DNA from: Pseudomonas sp. JUb42
GTDB lineage: Bacteria > Pseudomonadota > Gammaproteobacteria > Pseudomonadales > Pseudomonadaceae
Direction of reading: 5' to 3'
NCBI RefSeq assembly: GCF_024807945.1
Contig: NZ_JANUFD010000006.1
Location: forward strand, 1-64,000
DNA: 64,000 nucleotides
Below are positions 16,364-25,619 of this stretch, in pieces (within the stretch, counting starts at the first letter, position 1; every line of letters starts with the position of its first letter). The notes under the pieces were generated by a model. The model was not told the origin of the DNA and ran no database searches. It saw only the letters and a list, made by a program, of their open reading frames with translations. The position numbers and the translations under genes are program-made.

Positions 16364-16390
16364 ACCCGCCTAGCGAAAGCTGCGGGTTTT
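16364..16390 (+). terminator. Terminator/attenuator after promoter 2
   Basis: ACCCGC and GCGGGT pair around an inner AGC-GAAA-GCT stem-loop, with TTTT following. A transcript from promoter 2 would be about 65 bases long if stopped here. Because a ribosome site and ATG follow at 16402-16411, the hairpin may instead be a leader attenuator. Confidence 0.65.
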
Positions 16391-16445
16391 CGTGTTTCTG
16401 CGGAAAGGATGTATCGCGTCATGGGCAAGAGCAAACCTGACTTGG

Positions 16446-17372
16446 TCATGCCTGCTCCGCCGCAAACCTGGCGTCCGACATGAACTGTTCCAGACGCTTG
16501 CGCAGCCAGCGCTCAGCCGGATCAGTATCCAACATGCTCAGCCAGACCATCGACAACTCCAGATCAGGCGTGATGAAGGGTAGGGGCTCGGCATGCAGTA
16601 GCCCCGCAGTTGCAAAGGCCAAGGCCAGTGGGTCGGGCAGGTTGCAGATCAGATTGGTGCCGGCCATCAGGGCGGGCAATGTGCTGTATTGCGGCACAGA
16701 CAGCACCGCATGACGCTTGCGTCCTACGGCGTCGAGCCACTCATCGGCGAAGCTCGAGATATTGGCAACGTGGGATACCACTACATGCGGCCGCGAACAA
16801 TATTCGTCCAGGGTGATAGGTTGCGAAGCGTCATCCGCGCGCACCACCATGGGTTTCATCGTGCGTAACAGCTTGCGTTTGGCATTGGCAGGCAGGTCTC
16901 GGGTCAGGCAGACGCCTGCGGTGATTTCGCCGGATACCAATAATTCGGAGACGTTCCAGTAGTTGACCTGCTTGACCACTATCACGATATGCGGCGCTTC
17001 CTCGCGCAGCGCTCTGAGCAGGGTTGGCAGCAGGCTGTACTCGACGTCATCAGACAGGCCGATGCGGAAAGTCATTGTGCTGCTGGCCGGGTCGAACTCC
17101 CGGGTCAGGCTCAAGGCCATGGACATTGCATCGAGCGCCGGCGAAAGGTGCCGGATAATTTCGTTGGCCCTGGCTGTGGGCTCCATGCGATGGCCGACAC
17201 GAATGAACAAGGGGTCGTTGAACAGGCCGCGCAGCCTATTCAGTGCGGCACTGATCGTCGGCTGGCCCAGGAACAGTTTCTCCGCGGCACGGCTGACATT
17301 GCGCTCTTGCATAAGGGTTTCGAACACCACCATGAGGTTGATGTCGGCCTTGCGCAGTTCGTTGCGATTCAT
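16446..17372 (-). CDS. LysR-family regulator, last gene of the efflux operon
   Basis: From ATG 17372 the protein has 308 residues: an N-terminal winged helix (NLMVVFETLMQERNVSRAAE, then GQPTISAALNRLRGLFNDPLF) and a ligand-binding domain (FRIGLSDDVEYSLLP onwards). The layout resembles NodD/NahR/PcpR-type regulators. Its ATG overlaps the stop of the upstream MFS gene (ATGA), so it is cotranscribed with the exporter and may sense an exported compound. Its 3' end reaches into the region with the short promoter-terminator units. Confidence 0.9.
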   Translation of the reverse strand: MNRNELRKADINLMVVFETLMQERNVSRAAEKLFLGQPTISAALNRLRGLFNDPLFIRVGHRMEPTARANEIIRHLSPALDAMSMALSLTREFDPASSTMTFRIGLSDDVEYSLLPTLLRALREEAPHIVIVVKQVNYWNVSELLVSGEITAGVCLTRDLPANAKRKLLRTMKPMVVRADDASQPITLDEYCSRPHVVVSHVANISSFADEWLDAVGRKRHAVLSVPQYSTLPALMAGTNLICNLPDPLALAFATAGLLHAEPLPFITPDLELSMVWLSMLDTDPAERWLRKRLEQFMSDARFAAEQA

Positions 17373-18889
17373 CTGAAGGTCCTTTGCGTCATGGAAACCA
17401 CCAGTGCGACGACTGCTACGGTGATGACCATCCAGAAGTACTCCATGCTGGCGACCAAGGTCGACTGTTGTTGCAGGGATTGGGCGAGTGTCGCCATCGA
17501 TATCTGACCGGCGTGGCTGGCACCTATCTGGGGTGTCAGGGCCTGGGCCAGATGGTGGGTCTGCTGCTGGTAGAGCGGATCGCCAGCGGCAAAATGGATA
17601 TTCAGGTTGTTGTATTGGGTGGTGGTACGCCATTGCAGAAAAAGCGTGGCAAGGGTAGTGCCCATGGCCATGGCGATCTGGCCGAGCATGCTTTTGATTT
17701 GGTAGGCATGGGCGAACAGGGTGTCGTGATGAGTTACGTCGCGGAAGGTCTGCATGGCGGCGGTGGCCAGAACCAGCATCACGAAGCAGCCATTGAGGAT
17801 CAGCGCAGGCAGGATGTTGGACCACATATTGGCGCTTGGCGTCAGTGAAGACAGCAACCAGCCAAAGCCACACAGCGCGATGAACCCTGCCACGAAGAAT
17901 TTCTTCGGTGCAGGGAATTTCGGGATCAGTACTGCCATGACGATCCAGGTTATCAGCGCCCCCGCCAGGCCGAAGGCCTGGAAAGTGCCGATGGTGTCCC
18001 AGGAGTAGCCCAGTCCCGTCTGCAAAAAATACGGCAGGATGTAGTTGTTACTGCCCAGCAGGATATAGGTGAAGCAGAACAGCGCGACCCCCAACACATA
18101 GCGGGACTGCATCAAGTCCCTGACCATGAGGAAGGGCTGCTGCTTGCCATGCTCAGCGTGGAAAAAGGTATAGATGCCCAATGCTGCCAGTAGGGCAAAG
18201 ACCACCAGGATGAAGGTCTCGTTGTAGAAGTCGTAATAGGAGCGCTGCAGAACGTAGAGCAAGAAGAAACTGCTGACGGCGAGCAACAGGATATTGATCG
18301 GGCTGGACGGGGTGCGATCATCATCCGGTACCGCTTCGGTCGGCAGGAAACGCATGCACAGCGCACCGGCGATGACGGCGATGGCGATCAATACCCAGAA
18401 TATGGCGTGCCAGGTGTCTTCGACCACTACCAGCGACGAGATGAACGGCGCCGAGGCGGTGCCGGTGGCCAGCCCGGTGGCGAAGACCTTGACCCCGATG
18501 AACCTGCCGGGACCAGGCGGTAGCAGGTTGACCATCAGCCGTGCCGAGGTCATGAACGAGGCGCCGCCCAGGGCCATGACCACGCGACCGATGGTAAAAC
18601 CCGTCAGGTCACTGCTGACGCCGCAGACCATCGCGCCCAGCACGTAGATGCTGACGGATCCCAGCATGTAGTTGCGCCAGCCCAGCCGCTCCGTCAGCCA
18701 GCGATGTTTGGAGATCACCACCACTGCGATGCAGGCATACAAGGCAGCGACCAGGGTGAACTCTTCAGGGCTGGCATCGATCTCACCGCGAATCGGCGCC
18801 GAGGCAAAGGCAATCATGCCCGCCTGCAAGTACTCAAGGGCGCAGAGCAAGGCAACGGTAATCAACAGAGCCGCATTTTTCCGGTACAT
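17369..18889 (-). CDS. DHA2-type MFS multidrug exporter (EmrB-like)
   Basis: The 506-residue protein has about 14 hydrophobic helices and the DHA2 look of EmrB/FarB: a first helix with YLQAGMIAFASAPI, the RLGWRNYMLG loop after helix 2, and GRVVMALGGASFMTSARL in helix 4. Such carriers work as proton antiporters with an HlyD-type periplasmic adaptor and an outer membrane channel, and both are encoded just upstream. Twelve bases separate it from the adaptor gene. Drug specificity is not readable from sequence. Confidence 0.92.
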   Translation of the reverse strand: MYRKNAALLITVALLCALEYLQAGMIAFASAPIRGEIDASPEEFTLVAALYACIAVVVISKHRWLTERLGWRNYMLGSVSIYVLGAMVCGVSSDLTGFTIGRVVMALGGASFMTSARLMVNLLPPGPGRFIGVKVFATGLATGTASAPFISSLVVVEDTWHAIFWVLIAIAVIAGALCMRFLPTEAVPDDDRTPSSPINILLLAVSSFFLLYVLQRSYYDFYNETFILVVFALLAALGIYTFFHAEHGKQQPFLMVRDLMQSRYVLGVALFCFTYILLGSNNYILPYFLQTGLGYSWDTIGTFQAFGLAGALITWIVMAVLIPKFPAPKKFFVAGFIALCGFGWLLSSLTPSANMWSNILPALILNGCFVMLVLATAAMQTFRDVTHHDTLFAHAYQIKSMLGQIAMAMGTTLATLFLQWRTTTQYNNLNIHFAAGDPLYQQQTHHLAQALTPQIGASHAGQISMATLAQSLQQQSTLVASMEYFWMVITVAVVALVVSMTQRTFR

Positions 18890-18900
18890 GGCACGGCCCT

Positions 18901-20091
18901 TCAGAAGTTCATGCTGATGGGGTTGCGGCCGGTTCCTTCATTGGCGCCGATGACTTGCTCGACGACGGCGTTGGCATCCTTGAGTTCGTTCTCGAAGATA
19001 TCGGTACGGTACGCAGCTTGTTGCGGGGTTTTGCTGTTGAGCACCGGTCCGCTTTTATCGGTGGTATCCACCGAAACGCGCATCGACAGGCCGAGGCGCA
19101 ACGGGTTTTGGCGGATTTCCTGCGATTGCAACGCGATACGTACCGGTACCCGTTGAGTCACCTTGATCCAGTTGCCGGTGGCGTTCTGCGCGGGCATCAG
19201 AGAGAACGCGCTACCGGTGCCGGCATCGAGGCCGACAATCGTGCCGTGGAACGTCAGGTCGCGGCCATAGGCATCGGCGCGCAACCTGACGGCCTGGCCA
19301 ATGCGCAGGTCCTCGATCTGGGATTCCTTGAAGTTGGCATTGACCCAGACCTGATCGATGGGCACAACCGACATCAGGGCAACGCCGGGGCTGATGCGCT
19401 GGCCAACCTGGACGCTGCGTTTGGTGATCAAGCCGGCGACTGGGGAGAAGATCTGTGTGCGGTGCAGGGCAATGAATGCATCGCGCAGATTGCTCGCGGC
19501 CACCAGTACATCTGGATGAGTGCGCAGCGTCGTGTTGTCGACCATGGCCAGGCGCACGGCCAGGGCATGCTGGCTGCCATCGAGCCCGGCGAGGGCGTTC
19601 TTCAACACCTCTTCGGCGTGGCTGATCTCTTCTCGGGACACGGCGCCGCTGGCAGCCAGTTGGCTGCGCCGACGCACGTCGTCCCGAGCCTTGCGCACAT
19701 CGTTCTGGCGCTGATTGACCTCGGCTTCCAGCTGCTGCACCTGATAGTACTGGGTGCGGGCCAGGCGCACCGCTCGGGCCAGGTTGGATTTAGCCCGCTC
19801 ATACTGGATTTGCGCATCCACGGCGTTAAGGGTTACCAGGGGCGTATTGGCGTCTACATGGTCAGTGTCATCGCCACCGATCACCGTCACTGTACCGCCG
19901 ACCTGAGAGGTCACCTGGACGACGTTACCATCGACATAGGCATCGTCGGTGGACTCGGTCCCGATGCCCGACAGATACCAGCCCCCCAAGGCTACGACGA
20001 GCAATGCGATAGCCAGGGCCAGCAATATTTTCGGTTGTCGGGATTCTTTTGCGGGAGCAGTCGCTGCGGGAGAGGGGGTTTGTGTGGTCAT
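18901..20091 (-). CDS. HlyD/EmrA-family periplasmic adaptor
   Basis: The 396-residue adaptor has one N-terminal membrane helix (LLALAIALLVVALGGWYLSG), a lipoyl-like half near residues 45-75 (TDDAYVDGNVVQVTSQVGG), a long coiled-coil hairpin with the QLEAEVNQRQNDVRKARDDV stretch, and a beta-barrel domain (VWVNANFKESQIEDLRIGQ). It links the MFS pump to the outer membrane channel. The start lies five bases after the upstream NodT gene's stop, consistent with one operon. Confidence 0.93.
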   Translation of the reverse strand: MTTQTPSPAATAPAKESRQPKILLALAIALLVVALGGWYLSGIGTESTDDAYVDGNVVQVTSQVGGTVTVIGGDDTDHVDANTPLVTLNAVDAQIQYERAKSNLARAVRLARTQYYQVQQLEAEVNQRQNDVRKARDDVRRRSQLAASGAVSREEISHAEEVLKNALAGLDGSQHALAVRLAMVDNTTLRTHPDVLVAASNLRDAFIALHRTQIFSPVAGLITKRSVQVGQRISPGVALMSVVPIDQVWVNANFKESQIEDLRIGQAVRLRADAYGRDLTFHGTIVGLDAGTGSAFSLMPAQNATGNWIKVTQRVPVRIALQSQEIRQNPLRLGLSMRVSVDTTDKSGPVLNSKTPQQAAYRTDIFENELKDANAVVEQVIGANEGTGRNPISMNF

Positions 20092-20096
20092 GTCGT

Positions 20097-21572
20097 TCAG
20101 TTACCGGCGAGGGAAGGTGTGACGTTTTCGGGCGTGCCTGGCTGTGGGCGATAACCGCCGCCCAGGGCTCTGCTCAGGCTGGCCTGCAAGGACAAGGCCC
20201 TGGATTGCAGCTCTACCAGCTGGCGTTGCTGTACCAGGGTCGCGTTCTGAGTGGCCAGCACTTGCAGGTAAGTGGCCAGACCAGCGGCATAACGCTGGTT
20301 GACCAGGTTGGAGGCAGCCTGGGCTGTTGCCACTGCATCGTTCTGCTCGGCCAGGCGTTCCTTGAGCCACCGTAGGGAGGACAACTGGTCGGCGATGTCG
20401 TGAAGGGCATCAATGACGGTCTGGTTGTAGTTCTCGACCGCCAAGTCGTATGCAGCGTCTTGCGCATCGAGATTGCCGCGCAGACGGCCGCCTTCGAAAA
20501 TCGGCAGGCTCAGCGCCGGGGAGATCCCCAGGATGCGACTGCTGTGATCGTTGAAGGTGTCGAACGCCAGGCTCTGCAGGCCAATAAAGGCAGTGAGGTT
20601 AACGTTCGGATAGAAGCGCGCCTTGGCCACTTCGATCTCGTGGCCGCTGGCCTCTACGCGCCAGCGCTGCGCCACGACGTCGGGGCGATGGCCGATCAGG
20701 TCGGCCGGTATGTTGGTTGGCAGGGCGATGACAGTGTCGGCCTGCAGATGTGGTCGGGTAATGCTGCGCCCACGGTCGGGGCCCTTGCCGATCAAGGACG
20801 CGAGTTTGTTCTGGTTTAGCTCGATACTTTCCTTGAGCGCGGCGATATTGGCCCGGCTCGCCGGCAGCGACGCCTGGGATTGCTTGATATCGATCTGAGT
20901 ACCCAGCTCGGCGGTGAAACGCAACTGAGTGAGCTTTTCGATCTGCTCCTGCTGCGCCAGCAGTGCCTGGGCGACGTCGAGTTGTTCGTAGGTATTCTGC
21001 AGGGCGATGTAGGCCTGGACGATGGAGGCGCAGAGCATCAGCGCGGCAGCATGCTCGTCGACCTCCAATGCATGACGACGGCCGACGGCTGCTTCGACCG
21101 CCGAGCGATTTTTGCCCCAGAAGTCCAGTTCGTATCCGACATTCAACGTGGCCTGATCGATGTTCTGCCATGTGCCTTTTACCGGCGCAGGCGTGGTGCC
21201 ATTAGCACTGAAACGCTCCCGGGTCGTGCTCATGGCCCCATCGAGATGAGGCAGCAACTGGGCGCCTTCAATGGCCTCCAGCGCGCTGGCTTGATGCACG
21301 CGGGCTGCGGCTGATCTCAGTGTCGGGCTGCCAGTCAGGGCTTCGTCGATGATCGTGTCGAGCTGCGGGTCTTTGAAGCCACTCCACCAGCGAGTATCCG
21401 GCCACTGGGCTGGTGACAGCGCCATACCGCTATTGGTAAGGGTCTCGCTGACGTCTGCCGCAGGTAAGACGCGTGACTGAGGTTTGAGGTCGCTGAACGA
21501 GCAGCCGGCAAGCAGCGCCAGGGAAATGCCCAGTGAAGCTAAATGACTGAAGCGAGGGTTGGGACTTTTCAT
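20097..21572 (-). CDS. NodT-family outer membrane efflux lipoprotein
   Basis: Starting at ATG 21572 the 491-residue protein begins with a lipoprotein signal (LALLAGCS, cysteine at about 24) and carries two outer-membrane-factor repeats, with WWSGFKDPQLDTIIDEAL in the first and QAASNLVNQRYAAGLATYLQ in the second. It belongs to the OprM/NodT channels that pair with EmrAB- or RND-type pumps. A TTG-started extension of seven codons is not favoured. A palindromic operator lies about 40 bases upstream of the start, and the TetR gene precedes it on the same strand. Confidence 0.92.
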   Translation of the reverse strand: MKSPNPRFSHLASLGISLALLAGCSFSDLKPQSRVLPAADVSETLTNSGMALSPAQWPDTRWWSGFKDPQLDTIIDEALTGSPTLRSAAARVHQASALEAIEGAQLLPHLDGAMSTTRERFSANGTTPAPVKGTWQNIDQATLNVGYELDFWGKNRSAVEAAVGRRHALEVDEHAAALMLCASIVQAYIALQNTYEQLDVAQALLAQQEQIEKLTQLRFTAELGTQIDIKQSQASLPASRANIAALKESIELNQNKLASLIGKGPDRGRSITRPHLQADTVIALPTNIPADLIGHRPDVVAQRWRVEASGHEIEVAKARFYPNVNLTAFIGLQSLAFDTFNDHSSRILGISPALSLPIFEGGRLRGNLDAQDAAYDLAVENYNQTVIDALHDIADQLSSLRWLKERLAEQNDAVATAQAASNLVNQRYAAGLATYLQVLATQNATLVQQRQLVELQSRALSLQASLSRALGGGYRPQPGTPENVTPSLAGN

Positions 21573-21611
21573 CAGCGATGTTCTCTGACGCAATAAGGTG
21601 TAAATTAATAA

Positions 21612-21624
21612 ACACTGCCAGTGT
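21612..21624. promoter_or_regulatory. Candidate TetR operator in front of the efflux operon
   Basis: ACACTG-C-CAGTGT is a perfect palindrome in the gap between the TetR gene and the NodT gene. A near-identical palindrome precedes the TetR gene itself, supporting autoregulation plus control of the pump. Confidence 0.7.
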
Positions 21625-21666
21625 CGTTATGCTCGAAAAAAAACGCTGCACATCATCTGGCAGCGC

Positions 21667-22287
21667 TTAACGGCTTCTCAGTCCATGGACGATAATGGCA
21701 ACAGACTTATCTATAACATCAAGGTCCTGCAGGTTCGCAGTGACCAGATGCAGCCAGGAGATACCCATCAGCATTGAAACCGCTACGTCGATCTGAGCGC
21801 TCTCACTGATTTCCCCCGAGCTGACTGCCCGGGCAAAGATTTTGCGCAGAGTGAGTTGGCGGCGGGGGAGAAACTCATCGCGGAATTCAGCGATGGCCAC
21901 GGGATCGAGCTGAATCTCGGTAATAAGGCTGCGTAGGGTTTCGCCTGCACTGGATGAATGCCACCAGCTCCACAACGAGCGCATGTGTACTACCAGGTCT
22001 TTCTCAAGATCACCGGTATCCGGGGACGTCACGAAGGTCAGCGCGGTACGTTCGTAGACATCACGAAGCAGGGCGCCTTTGCTGCGCCACCAGCGGTAGA
22101 TGGTGGGTTTACTGGACCCGGCGCGCTCGACCAGGGCATCCATGGTGAATGCCTTGTACCCACGCTCCTCTAGAATCGCGGCTGCAGCTTCGAGGATCGC
22201 CTCGGTACTTTGCGGGCTGCGCACGGCGCCGATGGATGAGCGACTGCGGGCCTTGGCGGGTTTTGGCGATTCTTTTGGCATGGTCAT
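21667..22287 (-). CDS. TetR-family repressor of the efflux operon
   Basis: The 206-residue protein has a TetR N-terminus (ILEAAAAILEERGYKAFTMD, then ERAGSSKPTIYRWWRSKGAL) and a ligand domain of the C-terminal TetR type with LWSWWHSSSAGETLRSLI. It precedes the NodT-HlyD-MFS-LysR genes on the same strand, with a 94-base gap holding an operator, and has a second operator upstream of its own start. It is therefore the likely local repressor, released by a pump substrate. Confidence 0.92.
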   Translation of the reverse strand: MTMPKESPKPAKARSRSSIGAVRSPQSTEAILEAAAAILEERGYKAFTMDALVERAGSSKPTIYRWWRSKGALLRDVYERTALTFVTSPDTGDLEKDLVVHMRSLWSWWHSSSAGETLRSLITEIQLDPVAIAEFRDEFLPRRQLTLRKIFARAVSSGEISESAQIDVAVSMLMGISWLHLVTANLQDLDVIDKSVAIIVHGLRSR

Positions 22288-22328
22288 GAGGTTCGGTGCG
22301 AATTTCTGAGGCCGGGATTGCTTAATAG

Positions 22329-22342
22329 AAACTGACAGTGTT
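22329..22342. promoter_or_regulatory. Candidate TetR operator, autoregulatory copy
   Basis: AAACTG-A-CAGTGTT, centred on 22335, matches the 21612 palindrome apart from one arm mismatch. It lies about 45 bases upstream of the TetR start codon. Confidence 0.65.
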
Positions 22343-22482
22343 TATACGCCCGAATCGTTTCCGGGTCAACGTCGCAGCTGGTTTGGAGCCGGGCAACTGT
22401 TGGCCTTGGAATTACAATCCTGACCTCATGATATCGCAGCCTAAAAAGGCTTTGATCTTTAAGAAACAAAGGTACAAAAGCA

Positions 22483-22507
22483 TTCGCCTGCACAAATGGC
22501 AGGCGAA
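22483..22507 (-). terminator. Hairpin downstream of gfa
   Basis: TTCGCCTGC and GCAGGCGAA pair with a seven-base loop. Read on the minus strand it lies 60 bases after the gfa stop and is followed by a T-rich stretch, so it probably ends the frmR-adhC-gfa transcript. Confidence 0.6.
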
Positions 22508-22566
22508 CGGGTACATCAGAAGACACCAGGTGCTTCGGCTATCAGTGTTCGGGTGTATTCAGAATA

Positions 22567-23142
22567 TTACTTGGCTTGCACGCCATTGAGTTTGGCAACT
22601 TGCGCAGCCAATGCGTCCATTAATGCCGGAGACAGGCAGTCGTAGGGTTCCAGGCCGATTTCACGGATCCGCCCGCGGATAGCGTCCATTTCAGCTGGCG
22701 GGGTACCTGTTTCGATGATCGAGGAAACGAATGCCGCGAAGCCTGGGGCTGCCCAGCCGCTCTGTGGCGAGAGTTCAGTGTGAACGAAGTCCAGGCCAAA
22801 GAAGGCGTGATCCTTGTTCTCGATGCGGCCATACAAATGAGCGCCGCAGTCTTTACAGGCGTGGCGTTGAATGGTGGCGCTTGCATCAACGATGGCGAGT
22901 TTTTCGCCGTTGGCGATCACACTGACGTTGTCCCGTGGAACAACTGCGATTACCGCAAATTTAGCACCTTCGGGTTTCCAGCATTTGCTGCAGCCGCATG
23001 CGTGGTTATGCAGCGTCTGGGCACCGATAGCGACCTCTACTTTGTTTGTAGAGCACAGGCATTGCAACGATCCACCGGCAAAGTCTGCCGCAGAAGGTTT
23101 AATACCGTTATCCAGTGACGGGTGAAGTTTTACTTCGCTCAC
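22567..23142 (-). CDS. gfa: S-(hydroxymethyl)glutathione synthase (Gfa)
   Basis: The 191-residue protein fits glutathione-dependent formaldehyde-activating enzyme: zinc-binding cysteines in LQCLC (28, 30), HACGCSKCW and HACKDCGAH, plus the family's C-terminal [19 protein letters not shown]. It speeds formation of S-hydroxymethylglutathione from formaldehyde and glutathione, the substrate of the dehydrogenase encoded just upstream. The start is GTG 23142, supported by GGAG eight bases upstream. It forms one operon with adhC and frmR. Confidence 0.95.
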   Translation of the reverse strand: MSEVKLHPSLDNGIKPSAADFAGGSLQCLCSTNKVEVAIGAQTLHNHACGCSKCWKPEGAKFAVIAVVPRDNVSVIANGEKLAIVDASATIQRHACKDCGAHLYGRIENKDHAFFGLDFVHTELSPQSGWAAPGFAAFVSSIIETGTPPAEMDAIRGRIREIGLEPYDCLSPALMDALAAQVAKLNGVQAK

Positions 23143-23207
23143 TTTGTATCTCCAGCTTTATGGGATGAATCGGACTGAACGCTGGGGCTTGCGCCCCAGA
23201 ATCTGCA

Positions 23208-24350
<1,143 letters not shown>

Positions 24351-24386
24351 CTAAGACCGCGACCGCATCGACATGGAGACAAGGTG

Positions 24387-24662
24387 CTACTTCAGGTACG
24401 TGCGCACCAGGGAAATCACCTCGTCAATCGACGATCGCTGAGCCTCGGTTGTTTCTACTAAACCTGTGAACTCCTCCCGCAGATGGCTCTCCAGAACCCC
24501 GGCCATAAGGCCGTTCACGGCGCCGCGCATGGCAGCGATCTGCTGCAGAACCGGGCCACATTCGGCGCCTTCCTCAAGCGCCGTCTCCAGTGCGTCCAAC
24601 TGTCCTCTCACGCGGCGGACTCTTGCCAGAACGCGTTTTTTCTCTTCAGGGCTGTGTGGCAT
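24387..24662 (-). CDS. frmR: FrmR formaldehyde-responsive repressor (CsoR/RcnR family)
   Basis: The 91-residue all-helical protein matches FrmR/RcnR. It has Pro2 and Cys35, the two residues that formaldehyde cross-links in Escherichia coli FrmR. Histidines are otherwise few, arguing against the nickel-sensor RcnR. It is first in the operon with adhC and gfa and has GGAGGAG upstream of its ATG. Three repeated operator-like sequences lie 40-105 bases upstream. It should release DNA when formaldehyde builds up. Confidence 0.93.
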   Translation of the reverse strand: MPHSPEEKKRVLARVRRVRGQLDALETALEEGAECGPVLQQIAAMRGAVNGLMAGVLESHLREEFTGLVETTEAQRSSIDEVISLVRTYLK

Positions 24663-24703
24663 TGCAATGCTCCTCCAGTGCTTGGAGTGCGCAGTCTACC
24701 GTG

Positions 24704-24766
24704 ATACTGGTAGGGGGTATACTCAGGTACTGGTGGGGAGTATATGCATATACTGGTAGGGAGTAT
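24704..24766. promoter_or_regulatory. Three FrmR-type operator repeats with 23-bp period
   Basis: ATACTGGTAGGGGGTAT (24704-24720), GTACTGGTGGGGAGTAT (24727-24743) and ATACTGGTAGGGAGTAT (24750-24766) are 17-base repeats starting exactly 23 bases apart. Each has the G-tract flanked by TA-rich inverted ends known from CsoR/RcnR-family operators. They lie upstream of frmR. Confidence 0.85.
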
Positions 24767-25204
24767 ATTTATTTCTCCGTGGCTTTGCGTCGCAGGTGGT
24801 ATCTGCAGTGCAAGTTTCAGGCTTGGATTCAACGATCTGGAGTTGTTGCATTGGCTGAACAGGCTCTGGGAGGAGCTCTTACGGCTTTATAGAGGGGTGT
24901 TGGCCAGACGACTCCGCTGGTTGAAAGAAGCTTAGGCAGCAACAGTGGTTCTCAACAATGAGCGTTTCGTTTGAAGACTCGGCTCATTCTGTTTCTAATC
25001 GCTGGCGAAATGGTCCATCTGTTGCGGCCAAAACGCGTCGTCACGCTGATCATGCCTCGCGAATCCGGGGACTGCACCAAGTGGTTGTTACAAGGGACAG
25101 CATTTGATTGCCATGGCATAAAAGGGCGGTTGCAGCATTTTGAAATATATTGCAATAAGGCCACCCGCCGCTTGGGGCCAGGCACCAGATGCCACTCCAG
25201 CACG
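24767..25204. other. Intergenic region without a convincing gene
   Basis: About 440 bases between the FrmR operators and the ArsR gene. An open frame on the plus strand (24744-24935) overlaps the operators, has no ribosome site and shows no family pattern; it is not annotated. No strong terminator was recognised. Confidence 0.4.
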
Positions 25205-25540
25205 TTAGAGTCGTAATTCTGTGGCCAGCGATGCCTTGAATAGCAGAATGGTTTCTTCATTTCTTCGCAGGAAATGGACGGTGCCTGCCTTGTTCAGTTC
25301 TATCAGTCTGGCGCGCCTCAGCAATGCCAGGTGGCTGGACACGGTGGATGGCGACTTCTCGCATTGGCAGACGATCTGCCCAATGCAGACTCCCAGTTCC
25401 TGACCGTATTCCTGGTCAGGAAAATGCAGGTGAGGGGCCTTCAGCCATTCCAGAATTTTGCGCCTGAGTGGGTGGGCTACCGCCCGCATTGCAGCATTGA
25501 AATCGACGCTCGGCATGCTCGAGTCGTGAGTGAATGGCAT
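25205..25540 (-). CDS. ArsR-family winged-helix regulator
   Basis: The 111-residue protein has the ArsR/SmtB pattern AVAHPLRRKILEWL and CEKSPSTVSSHLALLRRARL. Cysteines cluster in GVCIGQIVCQCEKS just before the recognition helix, a place where some family members bind metals, but a non-metal ligand is equally possible given the context. It lies 79 bases downstream of the LLM monooxygenase gene on the same strand and may be the last gene of the 25.6-29.3 kb operon. An internal ATG at 25516 is an alternative start. Confidence 0.82.
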   Translation of the reverse strand: MPFTHDSSMPSVDFNAAMRAVAHPLRRKILEWLKAPHLHFPDQEYGQELGVCIGQIVCQCEKSPSTVSSHLALLRRARLIELNKAGTVHFLRRNEETILLFKASLATELRL

Positions 25541-25619
25541 GGGCTATGAACTCTGCGCGGATGAAAGGAGGGGAAGGAGATACGCAGGGCCTTGAGGAGC
25601 CCTGCGATGTGCAATGGCC

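Larger units (their letters stand above)
15897..16445. other. Non-coding region with two promoter-terminator units
   Basis: This 550-base gap holds no convincing protein gene but two plus-strand sets of sigma-70-like promoter and intrinsic terminator (16052-16163 and 16292-16390), listed separately. Each would produce a transcript of about 65-80 bases if it ends at its hairpin. A 24-codon frame with a good ribosome site (ATG 16409) starts just after the second unit but overlaps the end of the LysR gene and seems truncated. Confidence 0.55.

Noticed and set aside
16409-16483. 24-codon frame with a good ribosome site after promoter unit 2
   Set aside because: It overlaps the 3' end of the LysR gene and ends abruptly; at most a truncated gene start, so mentioned only in the regional entry.
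18955-20154. 399-residue open frame on the plus strand
   Set aside because: It is fully antisense to the well-supported HlyD adaptor gene; long antisense frames are common in high-GC pseudomonad DNA and its protein shows no family pattern.
24704-24766. CRISPR-like look of the three short repeats
   Set aside because: Repeats are only 17 bases with 6-base spacers and carry a CsoR/RcnR-type operator pattern; no cas genes are present.
24744-24935. 63-residue plus-strand frame beside the FrmR operators
   Set aside because: Its start lies within the operator repeats, there is no ribosome site and no family resemblance could be confirmed.
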